A stretch of DNA of 33,223 bases from JACKAN01 sp964502735 (GTDB taxonomy: Bacteria > Bdellovibrionota > Bdellovibrionia > Bdellovibrionales > UBA1609). Location: contig CAZCYD010000031.1 of the NCBI GenBank assembly GCA_964502735.1, positions 1-33,223 on the forward strand, written 5' to 3'. The position numbers were made by a program, and so were the translations under genes. Shown one piece after another: positions 7,916 through 15,528 of the stretch; within the stretch, counting starts at the first letter, position 1, and each line of letters begins with the position of its first letter. Below the pieces are notes generated by a model, which was given only the letters and a program-made list of their open reading frames with translations, made no database searches and was not told the origin of the DNA.

Positions 7916-8998
7916 TTAAAAAAGACCCCACTTGGATTTATTGACGGTTTCTCCACTAATTTCAGCCAGTTGAGAAAGGAGCTCAGCTTCCTTTTTTGAG
8001 GTTTTCTTTGGCATCTTAATTATAGCCTTTAGTACCAAATCTCCACGATGGGTGGACCTTAAGCTTGGAACCCCGAGGCCAGGGAGCTTTATTTCATCAC
8101 CAAATTGAGTGCCCTTTGGCACTTCAACTTCTTTCTTTTCTCCAAACAGGTCATAAGTTACTTGCGCTCCGAGAATGGCCTGCAAATAAGAAATTTTTAA
8201 CTCTCCAAATAAATGCTGCCCCTCTCTGTGAATATATTTTTCCGGCCTGACATGAACTTCAACGTAGAGATCACCAGATGGCCCCCCTAAACTTCCCCCT
8301 TCACCCTCGCCAGAAAGACGCAATTGATTGCCGTGATCAACACCTGCAGGAATAGAAACTTTAATTTTTCTCTCTGCCATCTCCCGGCCTTCACCGTGGC
8401 AGTGACGGCAAGGCACCCTTACAATTGCGCCCTTCCCATGACAGGTCTGACAAGTCGTCGCCATTTGAAAAAAACCCTGCCTCCTTACGACTTGCCCTGA
8501 GCCATCACAGGATGGACAAACTTCAGGTTGAGTTCCTTCCTCAGCTCCAGTCCCTGAACAGTGACTACAATTTTTTTCTACGCTGTAATCGATTGTTTTT
8601 TCACAGCCTGAAATGACTTCTTCTAAAGTGACTTCTAAAACGTAGCGCAAATCCGCACCCCGGCGAGGACGTTTGGAATTTTTGCGTGAGTGAAAACCTC
8701 CTCCACCAAAAAAATCTCCGAATATGTCCCCAAAAGCTGAAAAAATATCCTCAGCGTCTGTAAATCCATGACCTTGCGCGCCATTAACGCCGGCCTCGCC
8801 AAACCTATCATATCTGGATCTTTTTTCTGGGTTGCTTAATACCTCATAAGCCCTGGCGGCTTCTTTAAACTTTTCCTCAGCCTCTTTATCACCAGGGTTC
8901 TTATCTGGATGATATTTCATTGCCAACTGGCGATAAGCCTTTTTTATAACGGCCGCATCAGCGCCCCTGTCAACACCAAGTATTTTGTAATAATCCAT
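7916..8998 (-). CDS. dnaJ: co-chaperone DnaJ (Hsp40, type I)
   Basis: The 360-residue protein has the complete type I architecture. The J domain (about 1-70) contains HPD at about 31-33, which stimulates DnaK ATPase. A Gly/Phe-rich region (about 74-108) is followed by four CxxCxGxG zinc-binding repeats (CSHCSGTG, CPSCDGSG, CQTCHGKG, CRHCHGEG, about 144-207) and the C-terminal substrate-binding domains. It delivers unfolded clients to DnaK in the cytoplasm. It lies 77 bp downstream of the TPR-like gene and 109 bp upstream of dnaK, all on the minus strand. Only a weak ribosome binding site is visible. Separate promoters for dnaJ and dnaK are possible. Confidence 0.98.
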   Translation of the reverse strand: MDYYKILGVDRGADAAVIKKAYRQLAMKYHPDKNPGDKEAEEKFKEAARAYEVLSNPEKRSRYDRFGEAGVNGAQGHGFTDAEDIFSAFGDIFGDFFGGGGFHSRKNSKRPRRGADLRYVLEVTLEEVISGCEKTIDYSVEKNCSHCSGTGAEEGTQPEVCPSCDGSGQVVRRQGFFQMATTCQTCHGKGAIVRVPCRHCHGEGREMAERKIKVSIPAGVDHGNQLRLSGEGEGGSLGGPSGDLYVEVHVRPEKYIHREGQHLFGELKISYLQAILGAQVTYDLFGEKKEVEVPKGTQFGDEIKLPGLGVPSLRSTHRGDLVLKAIIKMPKKTSKKEAELLSQLAEISGETVNKSKWGLF

Positions 8999-9074
8999 TC
9001 AATAGTCCATTTTGAGGTCAATTTTTTTCAGAAGATACGAAAAGAAACTTGGACATTAATAGAGAAAGGTCAAC

Positions 9075-9893
9075 CTATTTAGACAACTTTTTTTTGTCTG
9101 ATTTTTTTTTACTTGAATTTGGCGGCCTAGAAAAGGCATTTTGTTCCAAGTTGAGAATTCTGGCGTCCACCTCTTTGATTTTTTCGTGATCTCCCATCTC
9201 TAATAAGTAATTTTTATATTGCTTCAAAGTCGAAACTCCCAAAAAAGCCTGACCCACCTTTGTATAGAGCTTAGAAGATAAAGAAAACACCCACTGAGGG
9301 GCTCCCAACTCACCGGCCCTCCTCAAATAAACAGCTGCCTTTTGTATATCATCCAACTCGAATAAGTAGTGATAGGCTGCCCCATAATAGAGCTTCCAGT
9401 CTTGAGGAAATGTACGAATAGCCTTCTCATAAAGAATTGCAGCACCCTGGTGATCGTCCACCAACACACTGAGAACCGTAGTGCCCACAAGATAGGCATG
9501 TCGGAACTTGGGAGCTAAGTTGGTAATCGCATCCAACATCATGAAGGACCACCCCAAGGGACAAACATTTCTTTCATCCCTATCAAAACCCAATTTAAGT
9601 TCAATGGAGTCTTTGTACTGACTTTTATAACCTTCAAAGTTGGCCTCAAATATTTGACGAGGAATTCTCTCCCGCCCACACTCCTCTGGCTGCTGCGACC
9701 AAGCCAGCCACAAAGAATCCGCAAGATTCTCATGATAGCCAAAAGTCATCAGGTTAATATTTGAGGGAGGGGGAATCACTACCTTTATCTTATTTTTTTC
9801 TCTTTTTTCTTGGAAATAGACCACATTGGCTACAATAAGACTTGTAAACAATAACATGGCAAAGATACACAACTTAATAGTTGAAGAGCTCAT
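9075..9893 (-). CDS. membrane-anchored TPR-like protein of unknown function
   Basis: The 272-residue protein has one N-terminal membrane helix (about 7-27) and a periplasmic or cytoplasmic helical body. After the anchor comes a segment of the form FGYHENLADSLWLAW (about 51-65), a pattern I associate with anchored TPR-type proteins near surface-structure genes. TPR-like helical pairs follow (about 125-240, including AAILYEKAIRTFPQDWKLYYGAAYHY in pieces). The tail is very lysine-rich. The start codon overlaps the stop of the aminotransferase gene (ATGA), so the two are translationally coupled. This links the protein to the glycan cluster, perhaps as an assembly scaffold. The role is inferred from context. 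Confidence 0.7.
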   Translation of the reverse strand: MSSSTIKLCIFAMLLFTSLIVANVVYFQEKREKNKIKVVIPPPSNINLMTFGYHENLADSLWLAWSQQPEECGRERIPRQIFEANFEGYKSQYKDSIELKLGFDRDERNVCPLGWSFMMLDAITNLAPKFRHAYLVGTTVLSVLVDDHQGAAILYEKAIRTFPQDWKLYYGAAYHYLFELDDIQKAAVYLRRAGELGAPQWVFSLSSKLYTKVGQAFLGVSTLKQYKNYLLEMGDHEKIKEVDARILNLEQNAFSRPPNSSKKKSDKKKLSK

Positions 9894-11068
9894 CTGAATG
9901 TACTCCTAAAAAAACTGTCAATTTTTTCAGAAATAAATTCTTGATCTTTTTGCATCTCCGGATAAATTGGGAGCCTCACCAAACCCTCCGCAAGTAGATC
10001 CGTGTTTTTCATATTTGTCGATTCAGGCGAAGAAAACTTTTTCCCCATAATCGTAGAATGAAGAGGTATGTAATGAGTGGAAACACCTATTCCTGCCTTT
10101 TGCATCGACTCTATGAAGCTGTTTCTATTTTTTTTTGACTTAAACACAACCGGAAATATATGCCCATTAATAGTAACATCAGCAGGAAGGCTTGGGATTA
10201 AAATATGTCCTAGCTTATGAAACTCACTTAACACTTCGTGGTACTTGAACCAAATCTGTCTCCTCAAATCTGTTATAGAATTCAACTGTTGTAGCTGTAC
10301 AGCTAATACAGCAGCTAGCAGATCGCTTAAAACATAGGATGACCCTAAACTCATCCATTGATATTTATCGGCCTTCCCTTGCAAAAAATCAGTTCTATTA
10401 GTTCCCTTCTCTTGAAGCAAATGGGCTTTCTCCAGCCAATCCGGGTTATTCACCAAAAGCGCGCCCCCCTCTCCACAGTGAATATTTTTTGTCTGATGAA
10501 AACTCAAGGCCCCCAGCTCCCCCCAGCATCCCAGATTTTTTCCTTTGTAACTGGCCCCTATACATTGTGCAGAATCCTCAAGCAAATAAATTTTAGACTC
10601 CTGACTTAGCCTCTGCAATTTATCGATATTGCCAGCCACGCCCCCATAATGAATCGTTAAAACTGCTTTAGTCTTAGGAGATATTAGGCCCTCTGCCAGT
10701 TTCGGGTCCAAATTAAAAGTTTCTAACTCCACATCACAAAATCTGAGTTTGGCTCCACGCAAAGCAAAGGCATTGGCCGTACTAGTAAATGTGTATGAAG
10801 GTAAAATAATTTCATCTCCGGGCTGCACATCTAACAAAAGTGCCATCATCTCCAACGCCCCAGTACAAGAGGGGGTTAACAAAACATTAGAGTAGCCAGA
10901 TTCTTCTAGAATTTCACAAGAAGTTTTACACCACTCACCGTTTCCAACAATCTTGCCAGAACGAAGAACCTGACTTACGACTTCCGATATGTTTAAGGGA
11001 CCTTCTAAGGGACCGTCTTCTAAGGAACCGTCAAAGTTAAATGGGATTTTTAGCTTGATGTTTGCCAT
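9890..11068 (-). CDS. PLP-dependent sugar aminotransferase, WecE/RffA-like
   Basis: The 392-residue protein belongs to the DegT/DnrJ/EryC1/StrS family and most resembles WecE/RffA, the dTDP-4-amino-4,6-dideoxygalactose transaminase. Shared stretches include PGDEIILPSYTFTSTANAF (about 83-101), LLEDSAQ with PLP-pairing Asp165, SFHQTKN with Schiff-base Lys194, GEGGALLVN, and EKGTNRTDFLQGKADKYQW. It would transfer an amino group to a dTDP-4-keto-6-deoxy sugar in the cytoplasm. The start region is unusual. No ribosome binding site is visible, two 4-codon mini-ORFs lie just upstream, and codons for about residues 13-25 (GSLEDGPLEGPL) come from a 12/15/12-bp repeat not typical of the family. Whether the sugar product is Fuc4N or a relative cannot be read from sequence. 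Confidence 0.9.
   Translation of the reverse strand: MANIKLKIPFNFDGSLEDGPLEGPLNISEVVSQVLRSGKIVGNGEWCKTSCEILEESGYSNVLLTPSCTGALEMMALLLDVQPGDEIILPSYTFTSTANAFALRGAKLRFCDVELETFNLDPKLAEGLISPKTKAVLTIHYGGVAGNIDKLQRLSQESKIYLLEDSAQCIGASYKGKNLGCWGELGALSFHQTKNIHCGEGGALLVNNPDWLEKAHLLQEKGTNRTDFLQGKADKYQWMSLGSSYVLSDLLAAVLAVQLQQLNSITDLRRQIWFKYHEVLSEFHKLGHILIPSLPADVTINGHIFPVVFKSKKNRNSFIESMQKAGIGVSTHYIPLHSTIMGKKFSSPESTNMKNTDLLAEGLVRLPIYPEMQKDQEFISEKIDSFFRSTFR
10994..11032 (-). repeat. in-frame 12/15/12-bp tandem repeat in the aminotransferase gene
   Basis: Three units starting TAAGGGACC or TAAGGAACC lie head to tail at 10994-11005, 11006-11020 and 11021-11032. All lengths are multiples of three, so changes in copy number would keep the frame and only lengthen or shorten the acidic N-terminal segment. 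Confidence 0.65.
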
Positions 11069-11120
11069 TATACGCTTGCCATTATATGTATATGTTTGCC
11101 GTTATACGTTTGCCATTACC
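11062..11120 (-). repeat. four degenerate copies of the start-codon region, forming two mini-ORFs
   Basis: On the minus strand the motif ATGGCAA(A/G)C followed by (G/A)TATA occurs upstream of and at the real start, with one copy carrying ACG in place of ATG. Two copies form complete 4-codon ORFs: 11116-11102 (MANV-stop) and 11082-11068 (MASV-stop). The last base of the second stop is the first base of the real ATG. Confidence 0.7.
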
Positions 11121-11202
11121 AAATCGACTTCCTATTGTACCGTGCATTCTGCTCTATTGCATATCCTGCTGTAAGTCTATTTTACTCCATGCCCTACTAT
11201 AT

Positions 11203-11230
11203 ATTCCATATTCCATATTCCATGCTCCAT
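11203..11230. repeat. heptamer tandem repeat between acyltransferase and aminotransferase genes
   Basis: ATTCCAT is repeated three times without interruption (11203-11223) and followed by GCTCCAT (11224-11230). The 7-bp period can vary by slippage and would shift the spacing of anything on either side. Confidence 0.75.
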
Positions 11231-11257
11231 TTTAATTTATATCCCAATCTACTACCT

Positions 11258-12436
11258 TTATTTCGACTGGTAGTTGGACTTTAACTGTAGAAACCAGCTC
11301 TCCATAAACCTATAACTCAACGAACTCACCAATATAGTAAAACCAAATATGAATACATAAGCAAATAGATTGTAGTAAAATGGATACTCTCTCCAGTTAA
11401 AGATCCAATAATGATCCAGATAACCGAACACTATGTACACAACAATAGGATGAAACATATATATTCCATAGGATATCGTTCCCATATCTTTTAAATGTCG
11501 ATTCTCTAATTTTAAAAAAAACCTTGGACTATAGGCAGCATTGGCAATAAAAATGGCATAACAAACCGGAAGAATTACTGAAGATGAGACTCCAAAAATT
11601 TTTTTTTCAAACCAGAATGCTAAAATTACAGCTGACAAAAGAACCTGCCCCCAGATCGGCAATATTATTTTTTTAAGAATATTACTCTCAATTGACATAG
11701 CGGCAATTCCTCCTAGGGCCATACACTCTATTCTCCACGTGTGCATCCAAGTTTTTATAAAGACAAAAGATGGTCCTAAGAATTCAACTACTAACCCAGA
11801 AAATACATTTAAAATAATCTTGATTAAGATGACCACAAACAGTGCCACAAATATCTTGTTAAAAAAAAGAATTAGAAACCATGGCCAAAGCAAATAAAAA
11901 TGTTCCTCGGCTCCAATGGACCAAGACTGATTCGACCCCCACACTGCGGGCAATTGATTCATAAACATATGAAGAGAAAAAGTTAAGTAAACAATAACAA
12001 TTGTCCAGAAATAATAATCGCTTTGGGTAATCGCGATTCCCTCTCTAATAAATGGCTCTAAGGGTAGATAAGGCGATACTATTGGCAGCACAACTAGCCC
12101 CAATACGGAAATTAAAAAGTATAGAGGCCAAATCCTTAGACTTCTTCGAATATAAAAATGGAACACCGATATTTTATTGGTCTTTTGCAATTCCTCCATA
12201 AGTAATTTGGTAATCAAAAAACCACTAAGAGTAAAAAAGAACCAGACGGACATCTCACCAGCCTGCCCCACAAAATGTTTCCAAAATTGATTTTGAAATA
12301 AACTGTCCTTTCCAAAACGAAACTTATGCAACTCTATATGGTGAAATACGACAGCAGAAGCTGCAAAAAAACGCAAGGCATCAAGGTTTGGTAAATATTT
12401 TTTTGATTGGGAAGTTATATAACTTAAAGATTTCAC
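11258..12436 (-). CDS. acyltransferase-3 family membrane protein (OafA-like)
   Basis: The 392-residue protein has about ten membrane segments. It opens with the family signature LDALRFFAASAVVFHHIE (about 19-36), whose histidine pair region is catalytic in this family, followed by FFTLSGFLI(T)KLL and WSIGAEEHFYLLWPW. Family members O-acylate (often O-acetylate) surface carbohydrates such as O-antigen or exopolysaccharide at the inner membrane. The ribosome binding site AGGTG precedes the ATG. The gene runs opposite to the HTTM-type gene, and the two start regions nearly touch. It probably modifies the glycan made by the surrounding cluster. No fused SGNH domain is present, so this is the single-domain form. 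Confidence 0.9.
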   Translation of the reverse strand: MKSLSYITSQSKKYLPNLDALRFFAASAVVFHHIELHKFRFGKDSLFQNQFWKHFVGQAGEMSVWFFFTLSGFLITKLLMEELQKTNKISVFHFYIRRSLRIWPLYFLISVLGLVVLPIVSPYLPLEPFIREGIAITQSDYYFWTIVIVYLTFSLHMFMNQLPAVWGSNQSWSIGAEEHFYLLWPWFLILFFNKIFVALFVVILIKIILNVFSGLVVEFLGPSFVFIKTWMHTWRIECMALGGIAAMSIESNILKKIILPIWGQVLLSAVILAFWFEKKIFGVSSSVILPVCYAIFIANAAYSPRFFLKLENRHLKDMGTISYGIYMFHPIVVYIVFGYLDHYWIFNWREYPFYYNLFAYVFIFGFTILVSSLSYRFMESWFLQLKSNYQSK

Positions 12437-12465
12437 CTGTTGAGATTATACTCATACTGGTAGGT

Positions 12466-13848
12466 GTGAACATAAATTTTTTAAAAAATAACTCAATAGA
12501 CTACAGAAATAGCTGGATCAGCTCTCAGCCCTTGGCATGGATAAGAATTTGTATATCCATGCTGATGATTTTTGAAGCCTTTCAGATTATTTATTTTTCT
12601 GAACTTATATATGGACTCGGCGGCTCTCCAATAGTTAAACCCATCATCTACATTTGGATATTGGCTTTAACCTGCGTAGCTTTAGGCCTTTACACTAAAT
12701 ATGCAGCCATAGTAAGCTACTTTCTTACCACTTTGATTATTGGAGCCTATGACGACTTTGAATACCACATAGACTACGTTTATATCACGACTTCTCTACT
12801 TTTCATCTTTTACCCCATTGACAAAAGCCTTTCCCTCGACAATTGGTTAAAAAAACGTCCTTCTCAACTCATTCCTCGCTTGTACAATGACAGTTTTATC
12901 ATCATCTTTATTGCAATAATCTACATTGATAGTTGTTTTTATAAACTTACAAATAATTTATGGACGGAGGGGTTAGGATGGTGGTTACCAGCCTCAACAA
13001 CCTACGCCAGCTTTTTAAATATCAATTTTCTACTCAATCAAGAGTTTTTAGTAAAACTGATGGGATACGCTACCGTACTTTTTGAACTTGTTTTCATATT
13101 TGTATTCTGGCTAAAACCAGTTCGGCCTTTTCTGTTTCTATCTGGTGTAATGTTGCACATAGGTATTCTTTTTTCTTTTCCCATACCCTTTTTTGCCATC
13201 GCTATGACAGGGATTTACTTTTTGTTCTTACCCGATCCTTATATCTCCAGGTGGTTCAAACTAAAGTCTATATGCAACCTAAAAGAAGAAACTCGTCCCG
13301 TAAAGATTTTTAATCCTGCGACTGTATCAATTTTCCTGGTTGTTTTTATACAGAGCTTTATTATTCTCTCGACAGAGTCCTGGGGACCCTCGTGGGCTAG
13401 AAAAATCTACCGCCCTATCCATCGAGAAGTCACACGCTTTACGGGACTAACCCGACATCCCGTTTTTGTTGATTATCATTTTCGGCCCTTCAAATCTGAA
13501 ACGGCTGTAGTTTACGTCACTGAAAGCAAAGAAGAGATCTGGCTGCCTTTAACAAGAAAAAATGGACAACCAGGATGGTACCCTACTGGACGGTTTTGGG
13601 TGCAATGGAACTTCAGAGCTATTTATCCGGGGTCAGAAATGCGCAAGATCACAAGTGTAAAAAAATGGATTCTCTTTTGGACCTATAAAAATAAGATTCA
13701 GCCCCAAAAAGGCCACTTTGAAATTAAAAGTCGCCCACTTGAAATAGAATTTTCATGGAAAAAAGACAAATTAAAAAACCAAATGGAATTGGAATGGGCT
13801 ACTGAAAAGATAATAAGCTGGCAAGATCTGCTACATAGTCCACACTAG
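12466..13848 (+). CDS. HTTM-type polytopic membrane protein with C-terminal soluble domain
   Basis: The protein is about 460 residues from the GTG at 12466. The membrane half (about 280 residues) matches the HTTM pattern related to vitamin-K-dependent carboxylase: PLAWIRICISMLMIFEAF, then YHIDYVYITTSLLFIFYP and ILFSFPIPFFAIAMTGIYFLFLPDP. A further hydrophobic segment (FLVVFIQSFIIL) leads to a soluble domain of about 150 residues rich in Trp, Arg and Lys, with no family I recognise. It is the only plus-strand gene in the glycan region. The open frame extends back to a TTG at 12388 with a better ribosome binding site, but that would overlap the start of the divergent acyltransferase gene, so the N-terminus is uncertain. 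Bacterial HTTM proteins have no settled function. Confidence 0.7.
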   Translation: MNINFLKNNSIDYRNSWISSQPLAWIRICISMLMIFEAFQIIYFSELIYGLGGSPIVKPIIYIWILALTCVALGLYTKYAAIVSYFLTTLIIGAYDDFEYHIDYVYITTSLLFIFYPIDKSLSLDNWLKKRPSQLIPRLYNDSFIIIFIAIIYIDSCFYKLTNNLWTEGLGWWLPASTTYASFLNINFLLNQEFLVKLMGYATVLFELVFIFVFWLKPVRPFLFLSGVMLHIGILFSFPIPFFAIAMTGIYFLFLPDPYISRWFKLKSICNLKEETRPVKIFNPATVSIFLVVFIQSFIILSTESWGPSWARKIYRPIHREVTRFTGLTRHPVFVDYHFRPFKSETAVVYVTESKEEIWLPLTRKNGQPGWYPTGRFWVQWNFRAIYPGSEMRKITSVKKWILFWTYKNKIQPQKGHFEIKSRPLEIEFSWKKDKLKNQMELEWATEKIISWQDLLHSPH

Positions 13849-13943
13849 TCTACTGATTTCATCTACTGATGTCGTCGCCTATTCTAGGCTTCTACTTTAG
13901 AAACCCATTTTTTAGGTGCATCGTAAACCCTAAGTGCATTGAA

Positions 13944-14585
13944 CTACTCTCTATTGAGTAAATCCGCTGGCACTCCCACATAGGTTTTGAAAGAATTCGT
14001 ATCTTTTAAAACTAGGGTCCCTGCACCAATAATAGTAGAATTCGCAATATTCACATTATCTTTTACTGTACAATTAACCCCTAAAAAGCAGATATCGCCT
14101 ACGGTGCAGTACCCTGCCAAGACCACTCGGGGTGAAAAAAAGTTACTAGACCCAATGCTGCAATGATGACTGATACAGCAGGCCGGGTTCAAGTAGTTAT
14201 TTGGCCCCAAGCGACTGCTGTGATCAATAATACAACCAGGCCCAATAAAACATCCAGCTCCTATATCGCTGTTGGCTCCTAAGAAAACTGTAGGATGAAT
14301 ATAAGTGTAAAATGGGATTTCATTAGAAAAGCGATCCCAAATTTCCTTTCTTAAACCTAAATGATTGTAACCTATTCCACAAAGCAGATGACTAAAAATG
14401 CCTTCTTTAAAGTCTAAGGCAATCCTATTCAAATCTCCAAGTATAGGGCGTCCAGCACAGACCTCCCCACGCTTCTTAAAATCATCATAAAACCCCACTA
14501 TTTCTAAATTGGGAACAGACATCAAGTAAGCTGACATCGACTGCGACAAAACACTTGATCCTACCAAAGCCACTTTAGTCTTCAT
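13944..14585 (-). CDS. PglD/NeuD-like sugar O- or N-acetyltransferase
   Basis: The protein is 213 residues from ATG 14585, where the Rossmann-like start MKTKVALVGSS begins. An in-frame ATG at 14597 adds four residues. The N-terminal domain (about 1-70) binds a nucleotide sugar in this family. The C-terminal part (about 80-205) is a left-handed beta-helix of hexapeptide repeats, with the family pattern CCISHHCSIG including the expected catalytic histidine, and ending IIGAGTLVLKDT and YVGVPA. PglD and NeuD relatives transfer acetyl from acetyl-CoA to amino or hydroxyl groups of activated sugars. It overlaps the end of the upstream GT2 gene by about 11 nt, so it is part of that operon, and could acetylate the product of the WecE-like aminotransferase. 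Confidence 0.88.
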   Translation of the reverse strand: MKTKVALVGSSVLSQSMSAYLMSVPNLEIVGFYDDFKKRGEVCAGRPILGDLNRIALDFKEGIFSHLLCGIGYNHLGLRKEIWDRFSNEIPFYTYIHPTVFLGANSDIGAGCFIGPGCIIDHSSRLGPNNYLNPACCISHHCSIGSSNFFSPRVVLAGYCTVGDICFLGVNCTVKDNVNIANSTIIGAGTLVLKDTNSFKTYVGVPADLLNRE

Positions 14586-15510
14586 TCTTAAACTCATTTT
14601 TCAAAGAAAATAACGGACGCCTCTTAGATTCCTGATATATAGCCCCTATATAGCTCCCAATAATACCCAGAAAAAAAATTACAAAACCAAACCCCATTAG
14701 ATTTACAACAATCAAACTTGGCCATCCCATTTGGAACTTCATCACAAATAACCTTAAATAAGCCAGGGCTAACGCAACAATTAGACTGAGAGAAATTAGA
14801 ATCAGACCGAACCGAACAGTAAACCTAAGTGGTAAATCTGAGTATGACAAAATTGCATTTACAGCCAGATCAACCTTTTTTCTAAAGGTGAACTTGCTCT
14901 GCCCAGCAAACCTCGGTCTGTTCTCAATTTCGATGGTGGCTTGATTCATACCTATTTTTAAAAAAATACCCTCTATGAAACGATTCGCTTCAGGATATTT
15001 TTTAAATTGTTCAGCAAATCTTCGGTTAAAAGCTCTCATTACGGCCAAGTTTTTAGGAATCTTAAGTCCAGTAAAAACCTCTAAGCTCCACCAAAAAAGT
15101 TTCGAAAATATCTTATTAACAACTGTATCCACTTTTTCTCTACGGACACCAAATACAAGGTCATGGCCTTCTCTAATTTTTGCCAAGAAGTTTGGAATTT
15201 GCTCTGGCGGATCTTGGAGATCGGGGTCCATCAGCAATATGACGTCACCCTTAGCCAAAAAGATTCCTGCCGTCAAAGCCAATGGCTTTCCCTGATTGTA
15301 TGAAAACTCACAAACCTTTAAATAGGGCTCCATCTCTTGTCGGCTTCTAACTTGACTTACAGTTGAGTCTGAACTTCCATCATCCACAACTAAGATTTCA
15401 AAGCATTCTCCAGTAGCCTTTAAAACTTTTGTGACTTCATCTAGGAATGTGCCTATACACTCCTCTTCATTATAGGTTGGAACCACAAGACTTATAGAAA
15501 CATGACTCAT
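14575..15510 (-). CDS. GT2 polyprenyl-phosphate glycosyltransferase (GtrB/ArnC-like)
   Basis: The protein is 311 residues from ATG 15510; the open frame extends five codons to a TTG at 15525. The catalytic GT-A domain shows LVVPTYNEEE, ILVVDDGSSDST, and the metal/sugar-binding DPDLQDPPEQ. Two C-terminal membrane helices follow (about 230-250 and 262-290), then a short basic tail. This is the architecture of DPM1/GtrB/ArnC enzymes, which load a sugar from a nucleotide donor onto undecaprenyl phosphate on the cytoplasmic side. The lipid-linked sugar is later used by a GT-C enzyme at the outer face. The neighbouring 696-residue polytopic protein could be that partner. Gap to the upstream ATP-grasp gene is about 18 bp. 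Confidence 0.93.
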   Translation of the reverse strand: MSHVSISLVVPTYNEEECIGTFLDEVTKVLKATGECFEILVVDDGSSDSTVSQVRSRQEMEPYLKVCEFSYNQGKPLALTAGIFLAKGDVILLMDPDLQDPPEQIPNFLAKIREGHDLVFGVRREKVDTVVNKIFSKLFWWSLEVFTGLKIPKNLAVMRAFNRRFAEQFKKYPEANRFIEGIFLKIGMNQATIEIENRPRFAGQSKFTFRKKVDLAVNAILSYSDLPLRFTVRFGLILISLSLIVALALAYLRLFVMKFQMGWPSLIVVNLMGFGFVIFFLGIIGSYIGAIYQESKRRPLFSLKNEFKNED

Positions 15511-15528
15511 GGTTAAATTATACAAGCT

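Noticed and set aside
7807..9074. CIRCE operator near dnaK or dnaJ
   Set aside because: No TTAGCACTC-N9-GAGTGCTAA-like inverted repeat is found in the gaps around either gene.
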